64,000 nucleotides of DNA. Origin: Oricola indica (GTDB lineage: Bacteria; Pseudomonadota; Alphaproteobacteria; Rhizobiales; Rhizobiaceae). Of the stretch, positions 1 to 7,387 are shown in pieces. Numbering within the stretch: the first letter of the stretch is position 1; every line of letters starts with the position of its first letter. Location: the NCBI RefSeq assembly GCF_019966595.1, contig NZ_JAINFJ010000010.1, positions 1-64,000 on the forward strand, given 5' to 3'. The notes under the pieces are model-generated. The model had not been told where the DNA came from, made no database searches, and saw only the letters and a program-made list of their open reading frames with translations. Both the position numbers and the translations under genes were made by a program.

Positions 1-984
1 CGCGCCTATGGCGATTTCGTCGAGATGGCGAAGCGCGAGGCACGGCTGAAGAACGGCATCGAGGCGGTCGCCATCGTGACGCCCAACCACATGCACTATC
101 CGGTGGCGCGCGAATTCCTGAAGCGCGGCATCCACGTGATCTGCGACAAGCCGCTTACCTCGACGCTGCCCGATGCGCGCAAGCTGGCCAAGGCCGCCGA
201 AAATTCCGGCGCGCTGTTCGTGCTGACGCACAACTATACCGGCTACCCGATGATCCGGCAGGCCCGCGAGATGGTGGCCAGCGGCGAACTGGGCAAGATC
301 AGGCTCGTCCAGGTGGAGTATGCGCAGGACTGGCTGTCGGAGCCGCTGGAAAAGACCGGCTCGAAACAGGCCGGCTGGCGCACCGACCCGGCGCAAACCG
401 GCGCCGGCGGCTCGACCGGCGATATCGGCACCCATGCCTTCAATCTGGCGAGTTTCGTTTCAGGCCTCGAACTGGAGCAGCTTTGCGCCGATCTCGACAG
501 CTTCGTCGAGGGCCGGCAGGTCGATGACAACGGTCATGTGCTGATGCGTTTTTCAGGCGGGGCCAAGGGCATGCTGTGGTGCAGCCAGGTCGCGCCGGGC
601 AACGAAAACGCATTGAAGCTGCGCATCTATGGCGAAAAAGCCGGACTGGAATGGGCGCAGGAAGACCCGAACTATCTCTGGTACACGCCGCTCGGCGAGC
701 CGAAGCGCCTGCTCACCCGCAACGGTGCGGGCGCGACCGAAGTCGGCCAGCGGGTCAGCCGCGTGCCGGGTGGTCATCCGGAAGGCTACCTGGAAGGCTT
801 CGCCAACATCTACACGGAAGCGGCGCTCGCCATCGCGGCGCATCGCGAAGGTAAGCCCGTTCCCGGCGAGGTTACCTTCCCCGGTATTGCCGAGGGTGTC
901 GCGGGCGTCGCTTTCGTGACCGCCTGCGTCGATTCCTCGAAGCGCGGCGGAAGCTGGGTGAATTTCCGCTCCTACGTGAAATAG
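1..984 (+). CDS. Gfo/Idh/MocA family oxidoreductase, 5' partial
   Basis: NAD(P)-dependent sugar or inositol dehydrogenase-type enzyme; the substrate is not predictable. The reading frame is open to base 1, and the residues before the first ATG (base 25) continue the family pattern, so the gene starts upstream and the N-terminal Rossmann glycine motif is missing. Visible family features are VTPNHMHY, the D-K-P motif (usually E-K-P) near VICDKPL that contacts the cofactor and substrate, and GDIGTHAFNL, which carries the conserved active-site histidine. The C-terminal alpha/beta substrate domain is complete to the TAG stop. It converges on the chemoreceptor gene with a 53-base gap. The family call is firm, the substrate unknown. 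Confidence 0.9.
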   Translation, partial: RAYGDFVEMAKREARLKNGIEAVAIVTPNHMHYPVAREFLKRGIHVICDKPLTSTLPDARKLAKAAENSGALFVLTHNYTGYPMIRQAREMVASGELGKIRLVQVEYAQDWLSEPLEKTGSKQAGWRTDPAQTGAGGSTGDIGTHAFNLASFVSGLELEQLCADLDSFVEGRQVDDNGHVLMRFSGGAKGMLWCSQVAPGNENALKLRIYGEKAGLEWAQEDPNYLWYTPLGEPKRLLTRNGAGATEVGQRVSRVPGGHPEGYLEGFANIYTEAALAIAAHREGKPVPGEVTFPGIAEGVAGVAFVTACVDSSKRGGSWVNFRSYVK

Positions 985-1037
985 CCCGCGTCGCCAGGAA
1001 TGGGCCGCGGGCGGAGGCCTCGGGGTGCGACGGGCGG

Positions 1038-2552
1038 TCAGTCGGTGGAGAAACCGACGCGCAGTCCGCCCCAGTGCCGCCCCTTGACCATGATCGGCGA
1101 GGAGAGGTCTTTCATCAGCTGGAACTTGCCGCCGCCCATGTCGCGGCGGTAGGTCTGCAGCAGGAATGTCTTGGTGTTGCGGCCCGCCGCCAGCCCGGTC
1201 CTGTCGCTGAAGATCCGGCGATTACGGCAATTCGCCGCGTTCCACACGGGATCGTCCGATTGCGGGCTGGAATATTTCCTGTTGTGCGTGGGCAGATAGC
1301 CGTTCCGGTCGATGGCTGCGCAGAACACGACGCGCGGATCGACGCCGAGAAAGGCTTCCTGGATCGGCGGCATGACCGCATCGGTGAACTGCGTGAAATC
1401 GGTCAGGACCTGCTGCGGGTTCGATCCCGGGATCGGGCGATAGCGCTCGTCGAACAATGCGGACATCGAGATCCGGCCCGCATTGACGGCATCCTCGAAG
1501 ATCCTGGCCGTTTTCGCCGCTTCGGCGATACAGGCGCGAATGATCGGCGTGTCCGCCGTCTCGATCCCGCTTTCCTCCACCAGCAGGATCATGTCCTCGG
1601 AGAACGAGACGAGATGCTCGAACTTCGTCGTGGTGTCGGCGAGCTTGGCGGCGTTGTCCTGCGCCATGCGGTCGAGGTCGGTCACCTTCTCGAGGACGGA
1701 GCCGCAGATCATGTTGGCGCGTTCCACCGGTTCGCAAATGCCGGATATGTCGGCAGTCATCGCGGCGACGTTCTCGCCGAATACATGGAACTTGCGCAGA
1801 TCGGCATCGATCGTGGCCGACCGGTCGACTGCGGCGGCAGCCTTTTCGGCGTTCGACCGGTTCTGTTTCTGCAGCACCTGAACGGATGCGCTCAGATCGC
1901 GCAGCCGGGTAATGATGTCGCGCGAGACCTGTTCGGTCTGGTTCGCCAGTTGGCGCACGGACTCGGCGACGACAGAGAAGCCGCGCCCGGCATCGCCCGC
2001 ATGGGCCGCCATGATCCCGGCATTGATCGCCAACATCTGTGTTTCGGTGGCAATCCCCTGGATGGATTCGGAGAAACCGTAGACTTCCCTGAGCTGATCG
2101 ACGACGGCATCGAATTCGCCGAAGACCTCGTTCGAGGACTCCGCCATGTCCTTGATGTCGCGTATGGCGCCTTCCAGCGCTTTTTCGATCGATCCCGTCG
2201 TGTCGGTCAGTCCGTCGCGTACCGAATTGGCGGAATTGGCGGCTTCACGGGCGACGCTCGCGGCCTGCCCGCTTGTCGAGGCAATCTCGTGCAGCGACCC
2301 GGTCAGGTCGTGAAAGGCCTGTGCCTCCTTGGCGATATCAGCTGCGACATCGCCGACCGTTCCGGACGTGTCCGCGATATTGACCGACAGGTTTCCGAGC
2401 CGCGCGCCGACCAGCGACACGGCGCGCGCAAGCTTGTCCGTGTCGGCAGCGTCGGGAGACTGTGCGTCTTCGCCCCGCTGCGGCCCGTCAGCCGCGAGCC
2501 TGTCATCGTCGTTCAGGACCACGCGGACGCCGGTCTGATAGTGATTTGCCAT
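1038..2552 (-). CDS. Soluble methyl-accepting chemotaxis protein with C-terminal sensor-like domain
   Basis: A 504-residue chemoreceptor without any transmembrane segment or HAMP domain. The coiled-coil signalling domain spans about residues 70-300, with the hairpin tip at 168-192 (IATETQ...AGDAGRG). The C-terminal 120 residues form a compact domain seen in cytoplasmic alphaproteobacterial receptors (DRNGYLPTHN, then MKDLSSPI and GRHWGGLR near the end). The ATG at 2552 is chosen because GGGAGGA lies just upstream; an in-frame start 87 bases earlier has no such site. The tip is atypical: the normal E-A-A-R-A-G-E is M-A-A-H-A-G-D (181-187). It is divergent from the diguanylate cyclase gene. The family is secure; coupling to CheA is uncertain. 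Confidence 0.88.
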   Translation of the reverse strand: MANHYQTGVRVVLNDDDRLAADGPQRGEDAQSPDAADTDKLARAVSLVGARLGNLSVNIADTSGTVGDVAADIAKEAQAFHDLTGSLHEIASTSGQAASVAREAANSANSVRDGLTDTTGSIEKALEGAIRDIKDMAESSNEVFGEFDAVVDQLREVYGFSESIQGIATETQMLAINAGIMAAHAGDAGRGFSVVAESVRQLANQTEQVSRDIITRLRDLSASVQVLQKQNRSNAEKAAAAVDRSATIDADLRKFHVFGENVAAMTADISGICEPVERANMICGSVLEKVTDLDRMAQDNAAKLADTTTKFEHLVSFSEDMILLVEESGIETADTPIIRACIAEAAKTARIFEDAVNAGRISMSALFDERYRPIPGSNPQQVLTDFTQFTDAVMPPIQEAFLGVDPRVVFCAAIDRNGYLPTHNRKYSSPQSDDPVWNAANCRNRRIFSDRTGLAAGRNTKTFLLQTYRRDMGGGKFQLMKDLSSPIMVKGRHWGGLRVGFSTD

Positions 2553-2688
2553 CGGTTCCTCCCGAAATCGACCCATCCGTGGGCCGGTTCGCATCCGCCC
2601 GCGCATGTCGGGTCCTTGCCCCCAAAAGTATACCTGCAAATTGTTGCGTGAATCTTGACCGGGATTTCTCGCAGTGAGCTTTCGCCCA

Positions 2689-2720
2689 TTAACCGTGAAT
2701 TATCCGTTCATCGGGATAAT
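2689..2720. promoter_or_regulatory. Inverted repeat and CtrA-like box in divergent MCP/GGDEF intergenic region
   Basis: Within the 190-base divergent gap, ATTATCC (2699-2705) and GGATAAT (2714-2720) form a perfect 7-base inverted repeat with 8 bases between the arms. Overlapping it, TTAA-N7-TTAT (2689-2703) is one base from the CtrA consensus TTAA-N7-TTAA. Either could be an operator for the diguanylate cyclase gene starting at 2743. This is pattern matching only. Confidence 0.3.
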
Positions 2721-2742
2721 CCGCGAAATACATGGGGCGAAC

Positions 2743-3690
2743 ATGCAGACGAAACCGGCGACAGTGCAGGAAGACGAAGTGACGCGACTCAAGCGCCTGG
2801 TGTCCCGGCTGGGCCGTCAGCAAGCGCATATCGAGGTCATTCTCGCCTGTATGTCGCAAGGCATCGCGCTCTATGACAGCCACCGCCTCCTGCTTGTCGC
2901 GAACCGGCGCTACATGAACATCTACGGGCTGCGCGAGGAAATGGCCGTCGCCGGAACCCCGCTCGATACGATTGTGCAACTTCGTACCGATAACGATGCC
3001 TACCCCGCCGAGGAGCGGGCCGACAGCGCCGCGCGCTATATCGCGATGACGCGTGGGGACACGCCCTCGCCGCAGATCTTCCGGCTTCGCGACGGGCGCA
3101 TCATCTCGGTCAATTGCCATCCGCTGGAGGGTGGGGGATGGCTGAGCACGCATGACGACATCACCGAATTGTGGACGCTGCAGCGCGAAGTCGAGCACAT
3201 GGCGTTTCACGACCAGCTTACCGATCTCGCCAACCGACGCCTGCTGCAAAGCCGCCTCGATGCGGCCGGCGGGGAGGCGGACAACGGCCACCCGTCGGCG
3301 CTGATCCTGATCGACCTCGACGAGTTCAAGGCGGTGAATGACAGCCATGGCCACATGGTGGGAGACGAATTGCTGCAGGCGGTTGCCGGAAGACTGCGAG
3401 ACGCCGCAGGCGCGGATTGCCTGGTCGCGAGGCTCGGTGGCGACGAGTTCGCCATTCTGTGCCCCCGAGCGGATCTGGAAAGCCCGGCTGCGCGGGCGGA
3501 ACACATCGTCACCGCGCTGCGCCAACCCTATGACGTGGCCGGGCTGGAATTGCGCATCGGCGCCAGCGCCGGCGTGGCGCTGATCGAACATGGAATCGAC
3601 GATACGGGACGATTCATCGCGAATGCCGACAAAGCGCTCTACACCTCGAAGCGAGCCGGCAAGGGATGCGTAACGGTTTTCGGGTCGTAG
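2743..3690 (+). CDS. PAS-GGDEF diguanylate cyclase
   Basis: Predicted cytosolic enzyme of 315 residues making cyclic di-GMP from two GTP. The N-terminal part is a PAS_7-type domain (GIALYDSHRLLLVANRRY). The GGDEF domain follows, with FHDQLTDLANRR at its start, IDLDEFKAVND and the intact catalytic LGGDEFAIL. There is no EAL domain. The residues five positions before GGDEF are G-A-D-C, not R-x-x-D, so the usual product-inhibition I-site is absent. The ATG at 2743 is preferred because the protein aligns from there; an upstream ATG at 2674 is possible, and neither has a strong ribosome site. It is divergent from the soluble MCP and convergent with the che operon. Confidence 0.9.
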   Translation: MQTKPATVQEDEVTRLKRLVSRLGRQQAHIEVILACMSQGIALYDSHRLLLVANRRYMNIYGLREEMAVAGTPLDTIVQLRTDNDAYPAEERADSAARYIAMTRGDTPSPQIFRLRDGRIISVNCHPLEGGGWLSTHDDITELWTLQREVEHMAFHDQLTDLANRRLLQSRLDAAGGEADNGHPSALILIDLDEFKAVNDSHGHMVGDELLQAVAGRLRDAAGADCLVARLGGDEFAILCPRADLESPAARAEHIVTALRQPYDVAGLELRIGASAGVALIEHGIDDTGRFIANADKALYTSKRAGKGCVTVFGS

Positions 3691-3695
3691 TTTCC

Positions 3696-3711
3696 GTAAG
3701 TTTATACTTAC
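3696..3711. terminator. Weak AT-rich hairpin between convergent GGDEF and cheT genes
   Basis: GTAAGT (3696-3701) and ACTTAC (3706-3711) are perfect complements around a 4-base loop, five bases after the diguanylate cyclase stop and 33 bases from the cheT stop. The stem is short and AT-rich and the T content around it is modest, so it could be a weak bidirectional terminator or chance. Confidence 0.3.
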
Positions 3712-3744
3712 TTTACGATGCAACCGACTGCAAAATCGTGCGGA

Positions 3745-4089
3745 TCAACCGGTGCGCAGAAACGCGTCCAGCGTGTGCTCTAACCCGACATCCACGAGAA
3801 TTTCCTCGAGATCGTGCAATGTCGATGGCGACGCCCCACCGAAGGCGTTTTGCATGATCTTCGTGACTTCCATCAGGCGCTGACGGCAGAAATCGATCTT
3901 TTGCATCGCGACAATCTGTTGCGGGGTCAAATCCTCGCCACCAATCGGCAGGTCCTCGATCTCACCCGCGATCAGGGCAAGCTCCTGAACGAGCAGACCC
4001 ACCAGTTCGGACTGGTGAATTTCGGCCTGCTCCCGGAGCTTTCGGACCGGGTTTTCGTCCCGGTCAAATTCATCAAAAGAAATCGACAT
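3745..4089 (-). CDS. cheT: Chemotaxis protein CheT (putative CheY phosphatase)
   Basis: Small 114-residue, mostly helical, acidic protein, the last gene of the che operon and overlapping cheD by 17 bases. Its place matches orf10/cheT of Sinorhizobium meliloti, described as a dephosphorylation factor for a chemotaxis response regulator. The sequence contains D66-F-C-R-Q70, which fits the D-x-x-x-Q motif of the CheZ phosphatase, inside a predicted helix (MQKIDFCRQRLMEVTK). A helical segment at 20-45 precedes it. Length and position agree with the rhizobial gene. The assignment rests on synteny plus motif; the phosphatase activity is inferred. Confidence 0.75.
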   Translation of the reverse strand: MSISFDEFDRDENPVRKLREQAEIHQSELVGLLVQELALIAGEIEDLPIGGEDLTPQQIVAMQKIDFCRQRLMEVTKIMQNAFGGASPSTLHDLEEILVDVGLEHTLDAFLRTG

Positions 4090-4609
4090 CGCCGACGCTC
4101 TCCAGCTCCCGTTTGATTTTCTTGGGTTCCGGCTCGGGAACCGCCATGCCTATGAATTTCTGGCGCGCCTTGCCGGAAACAGGGGCAAACTCGACGCGCC
4201 GTCCCTGCAAGCCGCCGAGGCTGGTGGAAACCAGCGTCAGGCCCTCATTCGTGACGAAATTGGTCGCGAATTCGGCATTCTTGGCGCCGGCATCGCTGCG
4301 TGCATCGAGCACGCGGGCTCCGCCGAAAAGCTTGACCTGCAGGCGGCTGCGCAAGGCACCGCGCTCGAACAGGCCATTGAGCAGTTTCTCCATCAGGAAC
4401 ACGCCGTATCGGCGCGACTGATCGGACCCGTCGCGATCGGGATTTCCAGGCAGGAGGAAATGGTTCATCCCACCGACCCGCGCGACCGGATCGAAGATGC
4501 AAGCGGCCACACAGGAGCCAAGCACCGTCGAGATCACCGCACCTTCAGCGTCCGAAACGGCGAAATCGCCCTGGACGATCGGGATCTTCTGGGTCGTACC
4601 GGTAATCAA
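4073..4609 (-). CDS. cheD: Chemoreceptor glutamine deamidase CheD
   Basis: Predicted to deamidate glutamines on MCP signalling domains, adjusting receptor adaptation, and in some species to interact with CheY-type proteins. The 178-residue protein shows the family active-site features: VLGSCVAAC with the nucleophile at C33 and GGMNHFLLPG with the catalytic histidine at H50. The C-terminal third includes KLFGGARVL and FVTNEGL, normal for CheD. It overlaps cheY2 by 4 bases and cheT by 17 bases, implying translational coupling. Family length and motifs are intact. Confidence 0.95.
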   Translation of the reverse strand: MITGTTQKIPIVQGDFAVSDAEGAVISTVLGSCVAACIFDPVARVGGMNHFLLPGNPDRDGSDQSRRYGVFLMEKLLNGLFERGALRSRLQVKLFGGARVLDARSDAGAKNAEFATNFVTNEGLTLVSTSLGGLQGRRVEFAPVSGKARQKFIGMAVPEPEPKKIKRELESVGDVDFF

Positions 4610-4995
4610 TGGAGGCGTCCCACCACCGATTCGATCGACTTCTTGAGGACATCGGGCGTGAACGGCTTCGCGATGACGTTGTTGACGCCCAGCTTGACCG
4701 CGTTCTGCACGACCGCGCCGTCCTTGCGGCCGGTCAGGATGATGAACCCCGTCTTGGCCAGCTTGGGGTGGGCACGGATCGCCCGCAGCAACTGGAATCC
4801 GTCGATATCCGGCATGTACAGATCGGAGATCGCCAGATGCACCGGCTCGGCGTTCAGCTTCTGGAACGCCTCCCGCCCGTCCTTGGCGACACTTATGTGT
4901 TTCACGCCCATTTGCTGGAGAGCTTCGACCGTTACCATGCGACTGGAAATATGATCGTCGACGACCATGATCCTCAAGACGTCAAGCACAGACAT
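4606..4995 (-). CDS. cheY2: Response regulator CheY2 (motor-binding)
   Basis: Single receiver domain of 129 residues. The acidic pair is D13-D14, the phosphoacceptor D58 sits in ISDLYMP, the conserved threonine is in IILTG and the lysine in IAKPF. By its place after cheB it corresponds to S. meliloti CheY2, the regulator that binds FliM at the motor; the other regulator, CheY1, acts as a phosphate sink there. The gene overlaps the end of cheB by 14 bases and the start of cheD by 4 bases. Assignment of role relies on synteny. Confidence 0.93.
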   Translation of the reverse strand: MSVLDVLRIMVVDDHISSRMVTVEALQQMGVKHISVAKDGREAFQKLNAEPVHLAISDLYMPDIDGFQLLRAIRAHPKLAKTGFIILTGRKDGAVVQNAVKLGVNNVIAKPFTPDVLKKSIESVVGRLH

Positions 4996-6043
4996 TTTGT
5001 TTTACCTCCATACGAGCGCCGAACAGGGCATTCGCGATTTCTTTCAAGGGCAGGATCTGAATGGCGGCGCCGATTTTGGCCGCGGCAGCCGGCATTCCGT
5101 AAACAAGACTGGTCGCCCGATCCTGGGCGACGGTGTGAGCGCCGGCATTCCTGAGCGCCAGAAGACCTTCCGCGCCGTCGCTGCCCATGCCGGTCAACAG
5201 GGCGGCGGCGCATTTTCCGCCATAGGCGGCGGCGACCGATTCGAACATCACGTCAACCGAGGGACGATGGCCGGACCGCAGTTCGCCGGCGACGATGCGG
5301 CATACCCGCTCCATGCGGCCCGCGACCGTCAGGTGGCCGACCGCGCCGGGTGCGATGTAGACGTGGCCCGCGCGGAGCGGCATCCCGTCCGCGGCCTCAA
5401 AGACATTCGGGCTGCACAACCGGTTCAACCGCTCTGCGAAGCTGCGCGTGAAATGTTCGGGCATGTGCTGGGTCACCAGGGTCGGCGGGCAATCCGCCGG
5501 AAAGCCGGTCAGGACCTCGGTCAGTGCTTCCACACCGCCCGTCGATGCGCCGATGGCAACGACATCGGGACCGGAGCGTGATGCGCCGACACCCGGATTC
5601 GACACCGGCACCTGCGCGGCAGGCGCCCCAACCGCCTTGCGCGCCTTGATGATCACTTTCGCGGCGGCGGCCGCCTTCACGTTGTCGCACATCTCCTTGA
5701 GCGCCGCCTCGTCATCCATGCGAGGCTTGGGGAGACAGGAAAAGGCGCCGAATTCGAGCGCGGCGACCGTGGCGTCGGCCCCCTTGCGCGTCCAACTCGA
5801 GATCATCACGACCGGCATCGGGCGCAACCGCATCAGACGCTCGAGGAAATCGAGGCCGTTCATGCCCGGCATCTCGATATCCAGCGTGATCACGTCGGGA
5901 TTGAGCGCCTTGATCATCTGGCGCGCCTCTTCGGGATTGGCGGCCGTTCCGACAACACTGATATCGGGATCGGTTTCGAGCACCGCCGCGATCAGCTTCT
6001 GCATGGACGGCGAATCTTCAACGACGATCGTGCGTACGGTCAT
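4982..6043 (-). CDS. cheB: Chemotaxis response regulator / protein-glutamate methylesterase CheB
   Basis: Removes methyl groups from MCP glutamates when activated by CheA. The 353-residue protein has an N-terminal receiver (acidic residues at 9-10, phosphoacceptor D55 in TLDIEMPG, lysine in CLPKP), a linker of about 40 residues, and a C-terminal esterase with the triad S167 (IGASTGG), H193 (TQHMP) and D289 (MGSDG). The spacing matches the E. coli enzyme closely. The gene overlaps cheR by 4 bases and cheY2 by 14 bases. All key residues are present. Confidence 0.97.
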   Translation of the reverse strand: MTVRTIVVEDSPSMQKLIAAVLETDPDISVVGTAANPEEARQMIKALNPDVITLDIEMPGMNGLDFLERLMRLRPMPVVMISSWTRKGADATVAALEFGAFSCLPKPRMDDEAALKEMCDNVKAAAAAKVIIKARKAVGAPAAQVPVSNPGVGASRSGPDVVAIGASTGGVEALTEVLTGFPADCPPTLVTQHMPEHFTRSFAERLNRLCSPNVFEAADGMPLRAGHVYIAPGAVGHLTVAGRMERVCRIVAGELRSGHRPSVDVMFESVAAAYGGKCAAALLTGMGSDGAEGLLALRNAGAHTVAQDRATSLVYGMPAAAAKIGAAIQILPLKEIANALFGARMEVKQNVCA

Positions 6044-6918
6044 CGAACTCCCCCTGACGGCTCATAGATGTAGCTGGTGATCCCGATCTGCCGGAGATCC
6101 TTCGACACCGGGCCGCTGACCCGTTCGGAATGGCCGATATAGAGATAGCCGCCCGGCTTCAGCACGGAGCAGAAACGGGTGAAGATACGGGCCTGCAAAT
6201 CCTGTTCGAAATAGATCAGCACGTTGCGGCAGAAGATCACGTCGAATTTCTGCTTGAACGGCCAGTCGGCAAGCAGGTTGAGATAACGGAATGCGATCAG
6301 TTCGCGCAGTTGCGGACCTGCTTCGGCCTCGTCGCCGGCACGCCGGAAATAGCGATCTCGAACGGCCGGCGGCATGCGCGAGACCATCTCGGCGCTGTAG
6401 CGACCCTGTTTCGCCTTCTCCAGAGAATTATGGTCGATATCGCTCGCTAGGATCTTCAAATTGTGCCTGGCAGCGTCAGGAAACGCCTGCAGGACAGTGG
6501 CTGCGATCGTGTAGGGTTCGCGACCGTCAGAGCAACCAGCGGACCACAGACGCACCGATTCACCATGGCTCAGGCGACTGGCGAGGTCGGGCATGACGTC
6601 GCGTTGCAGATGCTCGAAATGATGCGGCTCGCGGAAGAAATTCGTCACGTTGGTCGTGATGGCGGAGATAAGCTCGCGCCGCTCGCCATCGCCGGTCGGC
6701 GATCCGACATGGTCGAGATAGGAGCCGAAGTCGGGCATATGCAGCCGGCGCAGGCGCTTGACCAGGCGCGAATAGACGAGGTCGCGCTTGGCATCGGACA
6801 GGTTGATGCCGGATTCGTCGCGCACAAGCCTCGATATGGCCGCGAACTGCTTGTCCGTCAGGACATATTCGCGGCTCGGATCGGGACTCGCTACCGCCTC
6901 ATTGACCGCCGGCATCAT
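6040..6918 (-). CDS. cheR: Chemoreceptor methyltransferase CheR
   Basis: SAM-dependent enzyme that methylates glutamates on MCPs, opposing CheB. The 292-residue protein has the N-terminal helical domain (residues about 20-90), then the SAM-binding fold with LWSAGCSDGREPYT as motif I, and FDVIFCRNVLIYF, typical of the CheR catalytic domain. HSERV near the C terminus is also family-typical. It overlaps cheW and cheB by 4 bases each. The transmembrane MCP in the same operon ends in a CheR-docking-type pentapeptide, so a tethered mode of action is plausible. Confidence 0.97.
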   Translation of the reverse strand: MMPAVNEAVASPDPSREYVLTDKQFAAISRLVRDESGINLSDAKRDLVYSRLVKRLRRLHMPDFGSYLDHVGSPTGDGERRELISAITTNVTNFFREPHHFEHLQRDVMPDLASRLSHGESVRLWSAGCSDGREPYTIAATVLQAFPDAARHNLKILASDIDHNSLEKAKQGRYSAEMVSRMPPAVRDRYFRRAGDEAEAGPQLRELIAFRYLNLLADWPFKQKFDVIFCRNVLIYFEQDLQARIFTRFCSVLKPGGYLYIGHSERVSGPVSKDLRQIGITSYIYEPSGGVR

Positions 6919-7382
6919 GCAGCTTGCAACTCCATGTCGGGCGTAATCGCGTCGAGGCAGATTTCGCAGATGATGCGCTTGTCCATCACGATGACCCTTC
7001 GGAACATCTCGCTTGCCATGGACGGGCTGACCTCCGGCACCGGGCGCAGGTGATCCGGCCCGACATCGAGGATGTCGGATACGGAATCGACAAGCAGGCC
7101 GACTGTCTTTTCGCCGACCTGGACGACGATGATGACGTGGCGCTCGCTGGGCGTGCTGGATCCCATGCCGAGGCGGGCGGACAGGTCCATGATCGGCAGG
7201 ATCGTACCGCGCAGATTGATCACGCCGACGATGTATTCCGGCGAATGTGGAAGCCGTGTCGCCTGGCTCCAGCCGCGGATTTCACGGGTCGAGGTGATCT
7301 CGACGCAGAACTCCTGGTCGCCCACGCGGAATGCAATGAACTCCTCGCCGCCGACCGTCGTCTGTTCATGTTCGTCTTGCAT
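6915..7382 (-). CDS. cheW: Chemotaxis coupling protein CheW
   Basis: A 155-residue adaptor linking MCP tips to CheA. It has a single CheW (SH3-like) domain: EFIAFRVGDQEFCVE, then IVGVINLRGTILPIMDL, the most conserved stretch of the family, and VGLLVDSVSDIL. The ATG at 7382 lies 5 bases past the cheA stop codon and has AGGGTGA upstream; a longer in-frame extension would run into cheA and has no family similarity. It overlaps cheR by 4 bases. Confidence 0.96.
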   Translation of the reverse strand: MQDEHEQTTVGGEEFIAFRVGDQEFCVEITSTREIRGWSQATRLPHSPEYIVGVINLRGTILPIMDLSARLGMGSSTPSERHVIIVVQVGEKTVGLLVDSVSDILDVGPDHLRPVPEVSPSMASEMFRRVIVMDKRIICEICLDAITPDMELQAA

Positions 7383-7387
7383 AGTGT

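Noticed and set aside
984-1012. Possible terminator GCCCGCG...CGCGGGC after the dehydrogenase gene
   Set aside because: The loop is 15 bases long and no T-run follows; in this GC content such a match can be chance.
1074-2651. 525-codon open frame on the plus strand opposite the soluble MCP
   Set aside because: It is a shadow of the high-GC MCP gene; its translation is rich in Arg, Gly and His with no family pattern, and the opposite strand encodes a clear chemoreceptor.
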